A stretch of DNA of 64,000 bases, taken from positions 370,562 to 434,561 of the forward strand of contig RXJR01000004.1 of assembly GCA_003963305.1 (NCBI GenBank), read 5' to 3'. A program made the position numbers and the translations under genes. The stretch comes from Candidatus Melainabacteria bacterium (GTDB lineage Bacteria; Cyanobacteriota; Vampirovibrionia; Obscuribacterales; Obscuribacteraceae). Positions 24,959-33,742 of this stretch are shown one piece after another. Under the pieces are notes generated by a model. The model was given only the letters and a program-made list of their open reading frames with translations. It did not search any database and was not told the origin of the DNA. How positions within the stretch are numbered: the first letter of the stretch is position 1; every line of letters begins with the position of its first letter.

Positions 24959-27328
24959 ATGTCGCTGAAATCGAGCCGGGTCGCTGGATTTCTATCGAGT
25001 CTCTTATTTGCCTCCGTATCGGTCGCTGCTTCTTTCGCGCAGCCGGCCTGGAATTTTGACCGCGTCGTCTCGTGCAAAGATGATGCTGATAACAATGCAA
25101 TCCTGATTAGCACCATGAAAGGTGAACAGATTAGCGCCCCTTCAATTCAATATCTGCCGGGTCCCAACGGTCACGCCATGATGGTCGCCGACTTCGCCGG
25201 GCTGAGCTACATGATGCCTCCGCACATCATTCATCCGGTCCAACCCCCTGGCAAGTGGGGCATCGAAGAGATTCGGGTCGGTCAGTTTCAGGTCAATCCA
25301 CCCATTTGCAGGGTTGCCGCTATATCCAGAAACCCTGCTTCATTAAAAGGACTTTCATTTACCGCTAATTCAGGAAGTTTAATCGTCAAGTGGACGGGTC
25401 CGAAAGGATTGGTTCCGGACCAGATCGAAACGGCTGAGGTGCCTGCCAGGGCGCCGGCTAAAACCGACCCGGTGATAAAAGTGGCGGAAAAATCAGACAA
25501 ACCGGCACGAGTTACTCAACGCAACCCAGCTTCTGCGAGTGATGAGCCGACCGTTACAAAAGACTCGAGTGTATCGGTGGCAAAATTGCCGGTCAAAGTG
25601 GCGACGAAAACGGCTGTCGTGGATACAAAATCTCAGCCAGTAGCGTCCGTACAGGTTGGATCTCGACCGGCTCACGCGCCCGCTTCCGATGACGAAGATA
25701 TTGACCGCGGCATTCAACAAATTCAGGCGTTGCTCGAAGCAGCGCGCCGATCAAAAGTTGGAACAGCAAAAACGACTGACGCAACGACGAATAAGCCGAC
25801 CGTTGCAGTCACACCTGGCGCGACTACCGCTGCAGCTGCCAAACCAACCATCTCTGCAACACCTGTCGCGACTACCGCTGCAGCTGCCAGACCAACCATC
25901 TCTGCAACACCTGTCACGACTACCGCTGCAGCTGCCAAACCAACCGTTCCTGCAACACCTGTGGCGACTGCCGCTCCTACTGCGAAGGCTACCGTTGCAG
26001 CGATGCCTAAAGCAACTGATGCACCCATCCTGAGGTCTTCGCAAGCCACGCCAGCACAGGCTTCTCCGGATTCCGAGCGAAATAACAAACTCCTAACAAC
26101 CGCTTCACAAGACCAGCCGGATCCGACAGATAGAATCAAAAAGCCGGCGCTGGACGAAACAACATCAGCAAAAAACCAACCCGACACTGACACAGCAGAA
26201 AAGACCGGCAGTGCAGACTTACCGAGCAAAGAAAAATCAGACGGTCTGCGCGCTGAGAAGAAAACCGAGAAACCACCCGGAGTACCAATGGCGCGGCTTT
26301 CAGTAGTAAGTGACACAGATTCAAGTGAGCCGAACGCGGCGATTCAGCTTTTGTCTGAACGCAACATCACTTACAAAAGTTTCCGGTTACATTCACCCGA
26401 GCGGTACATCATCGATTTAGAAAAGCCACCAGATTTAGATGAAGCGACCGTCTCAATCTTTCAAGAAAATTCTCTGTGCCGATCAGTGCGCATCGGAATG
26501 ACAGACAAACACACTTGCAGACTGGTATTTGACCTGACCGACGATAGCGTGCAAGTGCAAGAAAAGACTTTTGAAGAAGACGGAAAAGTTCTCACATTGA
26601 AGATTTTCAGTCAACCAGCATCGATGACGACGAAATCAAATCGTCCGCTGGAAGGTGTGAGCCTTGTACTTGATGCCGGACATGGTGGCAGTGATCCTGG
26701 TGCACAGCGTGGCGACGCACGCGAGAAAGAAATGACACTCGGCATCATAAATCAGCTCAAGAAGCGGCTTGAGGCAAATGGTGCCTTCATCACAATGACA
26801 CGCAGCGACGACACATTTGTCTCACTGGAAGACCGGGTAAAAATCACCAATCTCGTCATGCCGAAAGCTTTCGTTAGCGTGCACATAAATGCACTGGAAA
26901 GCACTAACGATATCAAAGGAGTAGAAACTTACTTCCAGACTGAACAGAGTAAACCCCTGGCAGAAGCAGTCCACAACTGTCTCTACACTTCCCTGGGCGT
27001 TCCAAATCGCGGCGTTCGTAAAGCTCGTTTTTACGTAATCAATCACACCACCGTGCCGGCGATCCTGGCAGAGGTCGGCTATATATCTAATAAGGATGAA
27101 CGTGAGAAATTAATATCATCTGATTACCAGGGCAAGATTGCAGATGCACTCACGCAGGGTGTTATTCTCTATGTAAACAAAAACCCCGAAACGCCAGTAA
27201 ATGCAGTGAAACCAGCCCCGGTCATCAACCCAAATCAGAACGAAGGAAAGGGAACATCTGCAGTGCCCACCAAGTCAGTGGCTGCAAGTCTCTCAGAGCG
27301 GGCAGACGCAGTCCGCGCAGTCAGGTGA
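24959..27328 (+). CDS. N-acetylmuramoyl-L-alanine amidase with AMIN domain
   Basis: A 789-residue exported protein. An N-terminal signal peptide (VAGFLSSLLFASVSVAASFA) precedes a non-catalytic N-terminal domain, a long Ala/Thr/Pro-rich linker (about residues 160-450, including 48-bp DNA repeats), an AMIN domain (SFRLHSPERYIIDLEKP, TCRLVFDLTD) and an Amidase_3 catalytic domain with zinc ligands in VLDAGHGGSDPGA, REKEMTLGI, FVSVHINA and the catalytic Glu in ILAEVGYISN. It cleaves the amide between MurNAc and the stem peptide, usually for daughter-cell separation. RBS AAGGTGG precedes ATG 24959. Glutamate racemase follows after 19 bases, forming a peptidoglycan operon. Confidence 0.93.
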   Translation: MSLKSSRVAGFLSSLLFASVSVAASFAQPAWNFDRVVSCKDDADNNAILISTMKGEQISAPSIQYLPGPNGHAMMVADFAGLSYMMPPHIIHPVQPPGKWGIEEIRVGQFQVNPPICRVAAISRNPASLKGLSFTANSGSLIVKWTGPKGLVPDQIETAEVPARAPAKTDPVIKVAEKSDKPARVTQRNPASASDEPTVTKDSSVSVAKLPVKVATKTAVVDTKSQPVASVQVGSRPAHAPASDDEDIDRGIQQIQALLEAARRSKVGTAKTTDATTNKPTVAVTPGATTAAAAKPTISATPVATTAAAARPTISATPVTTTAAAAKPTVPATPVATAAPTAKATVAAMPKATDAPILRSSQATPAQASPDSERNNKLLTTASQDQPDPTDRIKKPALDETTSAKNQPDTDTAEKTGSADLPSKEKSDGLRAEKKTEKPPGVPMARLSVVSDTDSSEPNAAIQLLSERNITYKSFRLHSPERYIIDLEKPPDLDEATVSIFQENSLCRSVRIGMTDKHTCRLVFDLTDDSVQVQEKTFEEDGKVLTLKIFSQPASMTTKSNRPLEGVSLVLDAGHGGSDPGAQRGDAREKEMTLGIINQLKKRLEANGAFITMTRSDDTFVSLEDRVKITNLVMPKAFVSVHINALESTNDIKGVETYFQTEQSKPLAEAVHNCLYTSLGVPNRGVRKARFYVINHTTVPAILAEVGYISNKDEREKLISSDYQGKIADALTQGVILYVNKNPETPVNAVKPAPVINPNQNEGKGTSAVPTKSVAASLSERADAVRAVR
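25811..26000 (+). repeat. 48-bp tandem repeats in the amidase linker
   Basis: Four units start at 25811, 25859, 25907 and 25955, each encoding a variant of ATPVATTAAAAKPTIS. The first three are nearly identical and the fourth has drifted. They form part of a flexible Ala/Thr/Pro linker. Confidence 0.9.
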
Positions 27329-27347
27329 GCGTCAGAGGAACCTAGAA

Positions 27348-28265
27348 ATGGCAGAGCAGCTCAGAGACTTCAATCGCATCGGCTTATTCGATTCAGGCGT
27401 TGGTGGATTATCGGTTTTGCGAGAAATGGCTAAACTGCCTGCAACATCCAGGGGACGGAAGTTTTCGTACGTCGGTGACACAGCTCGATGCCCCTACGGC
27501 AATCGAGAACCGGCTGAAATAGTTCGCTACGTCGACGAAATCATTGATTTTCTGATGACGAAGAACGTCGATTCGATTGTAATGGCATGCAACACCAGTG
27601 CAGCGCACGCCTTCGAGTCAGCGAAACGCCGCTCGCCCGTGCCAGTGTTCGACCTGATCAGCGCTACGGCCGAATACACTGCCAGTCTAAACAAGAAGGT
27701 GGGTGTCATGGCCACTGCTTCCACAGTGCGCAGTCACATCTTTTCCAGATTGATCAAATCGCATCAACCAGGATTAGATGTATTTGAGCTAGCCTGCCCA
27801 GAGTTTGTACCAATCATTGAAAGCGGCAATATAAATCAGCCCGGCACTCTCGGTGTCGTCGAGCAGCACGTACGAACGCTCCTGGAGCAAGAGGTAGAAG
27901 TCCTGATTCTGGGCTGCACACACTTCCCCTTCCTGCGTGCACATCTGGAGCGCTTACTGGACGGAAAAGTACAACTTATCGATCCGGCGGTGATTCTCAG
28001 AGAATTTTTGACGGCAGGCTCGAACTACAATGATGCGCCAGTCAATGTTTCCAATCAAGATGAATTCAACTTCTATGTCACTGGCAATGCCGAGACATTT
28101 TCTCGCGCTGCTACAAGCTGCCTGGGGGCTCTTCCAGGTCCAGTTCAGGCAATATCGGTAGAGCAATTTTCTGAGCAAAGTCTCATGGAAAAAATCACCG
28201 ACGTCGTCATCGCTGCCGCCGAATCGATGGCGTCACCAGCGGTACCAAGCATCGTCACACCGTAA
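27348..28265 (+). CDS. murI: Glutamate racemase
   Basis: A 305-residue cytoplasmic enzyme that makes D-glutamate for peptidoglycan precursors. Motifs include GLFDSGVGGLSVL, SYVGDTARCPYGNR, the first catalytic Cys81 in VMACNTSAAH and the second, Cys190, in LILGCTHFPF. Length is slightly above the usual 265-285 because of a C-terminal extension of about 30 residues (FSEQSLMEKITDVVIAAAES). It follows the amidase gene by 19 bases on the same strand, so precursor supply and wall remodelling are probably expressed together. Confidence 0.95.
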   Translation: MAEQLRDFNRIGLFDSGVGGLSVLREMAKLPATSRGRKFSYVGDTARCPYGNREPAEIVRYVDEIIDFLMTKNVDSIVMACNTSAAHAFESAKRRSPVPVFDLISATAEYTASLNKKVGVMATASTVRSHIFSRLIKSHQPGLDVFELACPEFVPIIESGNINQPGTLGVVEQHVRTLLEQEVEVLILGCTHFPFLRAHLERLLDGKVQLIDPAVILREFLTAGSNYNDAPVNVSNQDEFNFYVTGNAETFSRAATSCLGALPGPVQAISVEQFSEQSLMEKITDVVIAAAESMASPAVPSIVTP

Positions 28266-28370
28266 GCAAAGTACATATTCTTCATATCGGGCGCATATGG
28301 CTGAGCCCGAACGCAGACAGGCGCGCGCGCGACGTTAAGGAACGTATAACTAAAAACGTGCGCATAGTTC

Positions 28371-28398
28371 TTGCATAAAAACGGTGCTACAGTAATCT
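28371..28398 (+). promoter_or_regulatory. Sigma-70-like promoter
   Basis: TTGCAT (28371-28376), 16 bases, TAATCT (28393-28398). It lies about 40 bases before the start of the 99-residue gene and after the racemase stop, so it likely drives that gene and the kinase behind it. Confidence 0.45.
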
Positions 28399-28440
28399 CA
28401 ACTAATGAATCCTGAAGTGGAACATTTTGAGAGGGCATCC

Positions 28441-28740
28441 ATGGGCCAGAAAACAGAATCATTCTACGTAGACATGCTCGATCGAGAAATCGTTGATGCA
28501 GTCAACAACGATTTTGGAAAAGCCGTTCTGAGACTTCCCAATCAAGGCAGGGGAGAAGTCAGAGAAGAAGTCTTGGTTTACTTCTCGGCGATCGCTATGC
28601 AGCAAGTAAATTCTGTCGCCGAAAAATATGGCATAAACGATCAAGAAGCATTGCACGAACTGTATCAATTGATGCGCGTCAATCTCGTGCAAGGCTTTAG
28701 AATTGGTCAAACAATGAAGCGGACCTGGGCGCCGAGCTAA
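28441..28740 (+). CDS. Hypothetical protein, 99 residues
   Basis: From ATG 28441 (GAGAGGG just upstream) the product is a small acidic helical protein: TESFYVDMLDREIVDAVNND, a region RGEVREEVLVYFSAIAMQQVN and a C-terminal helix with LYQLMRVNLVQGFRIGQ. No motif was recognised. The frame extends to ATG 28405, which lacks a good ribosome site. The Ser/Thr kinase starts 35 bases further on the same strand, so the two may be cotranscribed; it could be a kinase substrate or partner, but nothing in the sequence proves this. Confidence 0.65.
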   Translation: MGQKTESFYVDMLDREIVDAVNNDFGKAVLRLPNQGRGEVREEVLVYFSAIAMQQVNSVAEKYGINDQEALHELYQLMRVNLVQGFRIGQTMKRTWAPS

Positions 28741-28775
28741 GAACTCTAAGCCCTAAATAAGGATTCATCCTGCAC

Positions 28776-30674
28776 GTGGGCTCAGACGACGTCGAAACGC
28801 CAATTAGAATGCGCTGCATGCGCTGCCAGGAAGAATTTGCCGACGGCAGGCAAGTCTGTCCGCACGATGGAACGCGTCTGATTGTCGCGCTGCCTGATCC
28901 CATGATCGGCAAGACATTTGCCGATCGGTACGAGATCATAGATGTGCTCGGGCGCGGCGGCATGAGCGTGGTCTACAAGGCGCAGCAGATTTTCATGCAA
29001 AATCTTGTCGCCATCAAAGTGTTGCATCAAACCCTCAACTCTGACCCGACCAGCTTCGACCGATTCAAACAAGAGGCAGTCGCGGCAATATCAATTCGAG
29101 ACAAGAATGTCATTCAGGTTCTAGACTTCGGAATCAGCGACGAGAAAGCTTTCCTGATTATGGAATATCTGGAAGGACAGGACCTCTCCGATTGGCTGAC
29201 AAAAAATGGAGATATGGATGTCGAACGAGCTCTCGATATATTCATCCAGGCTTGCAGCGGGCTTGCTAGCGCGCATGCAAAAGGAGTAATTCACAGAGAT
29301 CTCAAACCCGGCAATCTCTTTCTTATGAAAGAAGATGACGGCAGTGATCTGGTCAAGATTGTCGATTTCGGCATTGCAAAAATCGAATCAAGCCATTCGC
29401 AAAGTTTGACACAACCAGGCGAAGTTTTCGGAAGTCCACTCTACATGAGCCCGGAACAGTGCCAGGGCAAACCGCTCGATGCGCGTTCAGATATTTATTC
29501 GCTCGGCTGCGTCCTTTACGAAACGCTATCAGGATCGCCACCACTGATGGGGATAAATTCTTTCGAGACGATGAACAAACACGTCGGCGAGCAACCTCTT
29601 CCGATTCGCGCAGTGGTGCCAAACAAAGAGATTCCCGAAGCTCTCGACGCCTGCATTCTCAAAGCGCTGCAAAAAAATCCCGATCAGCGCCAGCAAACAA
29701 TGCAAGAATTCAAACAAGAGCTAATTGACTCGATAAAAGGCTCACGATTCCATCTACAAGAGAGTCGGACAGGGCTTAAACCAGTTGGTACGCCACCTGG
29801 CCCTGAAGATGTTGGCGCAGAGACGGTCGTAGATCTGGAACTCGGTGCCAGGGCCAAAGAAGAATTGCAAAAGCTTGTGCTGGACGCAGTCGACCTGACA
29901 AAAAAACAAGATGCGCACAATCGACGATTGCGCCAGATGGTGCTGGTTCTGTACGTCATGTTGGGTTCCCTGGTGATGACACTTTTCTGGCTGGCCACTA
30001 AACCTGGTCCACAATCTGATCCCGCCCCGTTCTACAAGCAAGAGCCCTATCGGTGGAAAATTTCAGAAGCTGAGGCTGAAGTGCGTGAGGGCAAATACAA
30101 GCAAGCTCTCGAATCTTATAAAACTGCCGTAGAGATGTCTAAGGATTTTGGCGAAGGAACTGAGAAACGAACGAAAGCACTCCTCGGTCTGTTGATCTGC
30201 CTTGAGCATACCGGCGCGGATCAAGAGACAATAACGCAGGCTCGTCATGAACTGCTCGACGCCAACGTCAAACACATGGAGTATATCTATGGACACGACG
30301 GTCACGACCTGGCGAGGATAATCGACATGGATGCAGGGCTGCTGCAGAGAATCGGCGGCAGCAAAGTCGACCGAGCCTATGCAGAAACGCTGGCGAAGAA
30401 ATATGTAGCCAATGCCAGAGACGATTTTCAAAAAAAGAACTTCGTCAAGTCTTTAAGTTGGCTTCAAGAGGCGCTTGAAATCGAAGAACAGAACCATTGT
30501 GATGCAGGAGTGGCCACGACCGCGGAAGGATTCCAGGCTTCGCAGGAAGGTAAAGAGCACATCGAACAAATCAAAGAATTGCTGAACCGAGCCGTCATCG
30601 CCGAACAATCGTCACCACAGCAAAGCGAATTAAACACTAAAGAACTCAACCAACCCAAAAACACAATGCAGTGA
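28776..30674 (+). CDS. Zinc-ribbon Ser/Thr protein kinase with C-terminal helical repeats
   Basis: A 632-residue kinase starting at GTG 28776. An N-terminal zinc-ribbon-like module (Cys14, Cys17, Cys28 and His30 in RCMRC...VCPHDGT) leads into a Hanks-type kinase domain: glycine loop LGRGGMSVVYKA, Lys81, HRDLKPGN (173-180) with catalytic Asp175, DFG at 197-199 and activation segment GSPLYMSPEQC. A membrane helix follows at about 388-407 (MVLVLYVMLGSLVMTLFWLA). The outer part has TPR-like helices (KYKQALESYKTAVEM, KKNFVKSLSWLQEALEI). Known relatives phosphorylate cytoplasmic substrates in response to envelope cues. It converges on a second kinase gene only 21 bases away. Confidence 0.92.
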   Translation: MGSDDVETPIRMRCMRCQEEFADGRQVCPHDGTRLIVALPDPMIGKTFADRYEIIDVLGRGGMSVVYKAQQIFMQNLVAIKVLHQTLNSDPTSFDRFKQEAVAAISIRDKNVIQVLDFGISDEKAFLIMEYLEGQDLSDWLTKNGDMDVERALDIFIQACSGLASAHAKGVIHRDLKPGNLFLMKEDDGSDLVKIVDFGIAKIESSHSQSLTQPGEVFGSPLYMSPEQCQGKPLDARSDIYSLGCVLYETLSGSPPLMGINSFETMNKHVGEQPLPIRAVVPNKEIPEALDACILKALQKNPDQRQQTMQEFKQELIDSIKGSRFHLQESRTGLKPVGTPPGPEDVGAETVVDLELGARAKEELQKLVLDAVDLTKKQDAHNRRLRQMVLVLYVMLGSLVMTLFWLATKPGPQSDPAPFYKQEPYRWKISEAEAEVREGKYKQALESYKTAVEMSKDFGEGTEKRTKALLGLLICLEHTGADQETITQARHELLDANVKHMEYIYGHDGHDLARIIDMDAGLLQRIGGSKVDRAYAETLAKKYVANARDDFQKKNFVKSLSWLQEALEIEEQNHCDAGVATTAEGFQASQEGKEHIEQIKELLNRAVIAEQSSPQQSELNTKELNQPKNTMQ

Positions 30675-30695
30675 GTCAAGCACCGCATATGGTGA

Positions 30696-32267
30696 CTATT
30701 TTTTCTCCACGTTGGCGACGAGCTTACTAATAGTGGTGCGCAGTTCATCATTATTCATGGCAGTCCAGCCGCCATAGCCAATCAGAACAACTAAGACGAC
30801 AGTAAGAACCTTCTGGATAATTGACAGCGAATTTGACTTGCTGGTCGTTGCGACCTTGGCCTTAGAACTGAAACCCTTGCCCTGTCCGTCGCTCTTGTTG
30901 GCCCTGGTCGGGCTGTATTGACCGACCGGTCCTGTCAGTTGATGGTTGCACTTTATGCAGAATTTGATTTCCGGCTGCACCGCAGCATGGCAGTATGGAC
31001 ACGTGTCCAGTAGTGGATGCTCACCTGTGGCGACAGACTCTGACTCATCTTCTCCCTTTCTCTGAAACCGGCTCATCCAGCCGCTGTCGGAAAGAATCTT
31101 GTTGGCCTTAGACGTACGCTGCTCACTTGAATTTTCTTTGTTGCGCATAAACTGCACGCCATCCAGATCAGCAGCAGCTTTGGCGACTTGCGCAGTAACG
31201 GCCTTCATTGCTTCATTTTCCAGTGTCGCTTTGTGCAAAGCCTCAGCTTCACTGACCAGATCCTTGAAGTTTGCTACCTCAATTCTGTGTTTGAAAGTTC
31301 GAAGCTTCAAAGCATCTCTAGACAGGGCGTCGTGCAGTTCCTCTCCGAATTCCTGGACAGTTTGATGCCTTGCTTCAGGATCCTTTTGCAGAGCCTTATT
31401 AAGGACATGCGTCACCTCCGAGCAGACCTTCAATTCAGGCAATGCCTGATTGAATGGGATTGGAGTGGCGTAAAGATGAGCATCGAGCATTTCGATAGCC
31501 GACTTAGCGTTGAATGGCAGCCTGCCTGTAAGGGTTTCATATACACACACAGCAAGCGAGTAGATGTCGCTGCGCGGATCGACGACCGTGGAAGAGAGGC
31601 ACTGTTCCGGACTCATATAGGGTGGGCTGCCGCAGACATCGCCGACTTTGGTAATCTGATAAGCATCTTCCTGCTTCGGTTCGCGAAGCTTCGACAAACC
31701 AAAATCGACCAGAGTCACCCAATCTGGATCGTTTGCGTTTTTGCTGAGCATGATGTTCTCAGGCTTCAAGTCGCGATGCACCAGATTCATCTGGTGGGCT
31801 GTTGCCAATCCGTCTATGACCTGTTGATAAATGTGATCAGCACGCTCAAAAGGCACCATCCCTTCTTCTTTGATCACATTCTTGAGGCTTGTTCCCTCCA
31901 GAAAATCCATGACCAGATAAGGCTGACGCTGTGAGCTCATGCCAAAGTCGTAAAGGGTAATAATGTGATGGTGTTTAACCTGAGAAACGGTCTTCGCTTC
32001 CCGATGAAAACGCTTAACAGCCTCCGGTTCCGAAACAAGGTGCGAATGCAACATCTTCACGGCCATGAAGCGGTCCATCATCTCGTGTCGTACCTTATAG
32101 ACGACACCCATACCGCCCCGTCCAACCACACCGAGGACCTCATATCGGTCTGCCAGGCGGCTGCCAACCAGGGGATCTTTCTCGATGTTTTTCAGGGTCG
32201 CTGAATCTTCAGGACAACGCTCGACCGAGTCCTCATACTCTGAAAAGCATTCAGGGCAGGATTTCAA
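30696..32267 (-). CDS. Zinc-ribbon Ser/Thr protein kinase with second C-terminal zinc ribbon
   Basis: A 523-residue kinase. The N-terminal ribbon (Cys4, Cys7, Cys18 in SCPECF...RCPEDSATL) is followed by a kinase domain with VGRGGMGVVYKV, the catalytic loop VHRDLKPENI, DFGLSK and GSPPYMSPEQC. Unlike its neighbour, it carries a four-Cys ribbon near residues 418-440 (CPYCHAAV...FCIKCNHQ) and ends with a membrane helix (VLTVVLVVLIGYGGWTAM) close to the C terminus, so nearly the whole protein faces the cytoplasm. The start codon appears to be TTG 32267, with a weak ribosome site. It converges with the preceding kinase gene; the shared architecture suggests an old duplication. Confidence 0.9.
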   Translation of the reverse strand: MKSCPECFSEYEDSVERCPEDSATLKNIEKDPLVGSRLADRYEVLGVVGRGGMGVVYKVRHEMMDRFMAVKMLHSHLVSEPEAVKRFHREAKTVSQVKHHHIITLYDFGMSSQRQPYLVMDFLEGTSLKNVIKEEGMVPFERADHIYQQVIDGLATAHQMNLVHRDLKPENIMLSKNANDPDWVTLVDFGLSKLREPKQEDAYQITKVGDVCGSPPYMSPEQCLSSTVVDPRSDIYSLAVCVYETLTGRLPFNAKSAIEMLDAHLYATPIPFNQALPELKVCSEVTHVLNKALQKDPEARHQTVQEFGEELHDALSRDALKLRTFKHRIEVANFKDLVSEAEALHKATLENEAMKAVTAQVAKAAADLDGVQFMRNKENSSEQRTSKANKILSDSGWMSRFQRKGEDESESVATGEHPLLDTCPYCHAAVQPEIKFCIKCNHQLTGPVGQYSPTRANKSDGQGKGFSSKAKVATTSKSNSLSIIQKVLTVVLVVLIGYGGWTAMNNDELRTTISKLVANVEKK

Positions 32268-32455
32268 TGGATTTTCGACTCCCGAAGCATGGGCATCTCC
32301 CGAGAGCGCTAATGGCGCCAGCGAACGTTATAACCATACCCGTGCTACCCGAACGCTAAACTGCCACGGGGGCGGCTGACGGCGCAAGAGGGTATGACAG
32401 ACCGTGAGGAGGCAGCAGCGCAGGGTTAAATCATCCGCAAAGCGACCGAATTAAT

Positions 32456-33592
32456 CTAAAAGAACTCGGAGATGATTGAGTTACTGACGAGTACCCCGTG
32501 GTCGGTAATACGCAACCTGCGGTCCACAAGCTCGACCAGACCCAAGCTGGTCAGCTTTTCCACTTGCGACCGGTAATTCTCCAGAAATTTGACGCCAAAA
32601 TCTGCTTCAAACGAAGTCAGGTCAAGCCCGCTCCTCAATCTCAGCCCCAGCATAATCGCCTCGCGCTTGCGGGTCTCCGGGTCGATCACCTCCGAGGTCT
32701 CGTTACCAAGGTAGTCTTTCATGTACGCGGCTATCGATCGCCAATTAGAGCTTCGCACGCCCGCAACATGCCTGTGAGCGCTGACACCATAGGCTACGTA
32801 TTCACTGTTATTCCAATAGGAAAGATTATGTCGGGATTGATTTCCTGGTCGGCAAAAATTTGACACCTCGTAGTGCTGAAAGCCAGCCTTCGATGCCATT
32901 TTTACGAGCGTCACAAACATCTCTTCGTGAATTTTGTCTTCTGGATAAAGGGGAGAGTCTTTGGGAAATCTCGAATACAGAGGCGAATTATTTGAAAGAT
33001 GCAAACCGTAGGCAGAAAAATGTTTGATCTGCTGAGAACGCTCGGTGAGAGCGAATAGCTGTTCGAGTGTATTTGTCCACGATTCTATAGTTTGAGTGGG
33101 TAAACCATACATAAAGTCAAGACAGACATTATCCAAACCATGAGCTAACGCTTGCTCGATTCCTTCGTAAGCCTGGGCTCTCGTATGATCGCGTCCAATT
33201 GCTTTCAGTTCAGCATCCTGAAACGACTCGACACCGATAGACAGACGATTGACACCAAGTTCTTTCCAGCCCTGCAGTTTATCCGATGTAATCGCATGTG
33301 GTGTCGTTTCCAGATTGATTTCACAGTTTGCGGAAAGCCCAAATTTATTTCTCAGTTGATCTTGAATCTTTGCCAGGTTGGAGATGCTTATCAAGCCAGG
33401 AGTTCCACCACCATAGAAGATTGAATCAAGCGCGGTCCCCTCAAGATTCGAGACATCACGTTCGCTGATTTCGCAACAGACGATCTGACAATATTCATCT
33501 TCCAGATGCGACAGTCCGGCAAATGCTGCGAAATCGCAAAACTCGCATTTGTGCGTACAAAAGGGAATGTGAACGTATGCGCTTAAAGACAT
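32456..33592 (-). CDS. hemW: HemW-like radical SAM heme chaperone
   Basis: From ATG 33592 the product is 378 residues. It has the radical-SAM cluster motif in HIPFCTHKCEFC (Cys12, Cys16, Cys19), YGGGTPGL, the SAM-binding strand GVNRLSIGVESFQDAEL and DFMYGLPTQT, with a HemN-type C-terminal domain (YWNNSEYVAYGVSAH). The CX3CX2C motif with the FCDF continuation fits HemW, which handles heme, rather than the anaerobic coproporphyrinogen oxidase HemN, which has a longer N terminus. The frame is open 26 codons further to 33670, but that extension is Cys/Arg/Ile-rich and unlike the family. No strong ribosome site is seen. Confidence 0.88.
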   Translation of the reverse strand: MSLSAYVHIPFCTHKCEFCDFAAFAGLSHLEDEYCQIVCCEISERDVSNLEGTALDSIFYGGGTPGLISISNLAKIQDQLRNKFGLSANCEINLETTPHAITSDKLQGWKELGVNRLSIGVESFQDAELKAIGRDHTRAQAYEGIEQALAHGLDNVCLDFMYGLPTQTIESWTNTLEQLFALTERSQQIKHFSAYGLHLSNNSPLYSRFPKDSPLYPEDKIHEEMFVTLVKMASKAGFQHYEVSNFCRPGNQSRHNLSYWNNSEYVAYGVSAHRHVAGVRSSNWRSIAAYMKDYLGNETSEVIDPETRKREAIMLGLRLRSGLDLTSFEADFGVKFLENYRSQVEKLTSLGLVELVDRRLRITDHGVLVSNSIISEFF

Positions 33593-33742
33593 GAGTACAG
33601 ATATTATGCGGCAAATCACAATTACTCTGCACCGGTGATGAAGGAATTTCCTGCACTCTGGAAAATTCAAGACCTTCCAGCCAGAGGTTAATTACGCAGC
33701 TAAAATACTAAGAATCGGACAACTTGCTACGATTGAAGAACT

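Noticed and set aside
25723-26316. A 197-residue minus-strand frame opposite the amidase linker
   Set aside because: Mirror of the Ala/Thr/Pro repeat; the plus-strand frame carries signal peptide, AMIN and amidase domains.
28316-28334. Alternating GC run (GCGCGCGCGC) with possible Z-DNA potential
   Set aside because: Too short to claim any function and not associated with a recognisable site.
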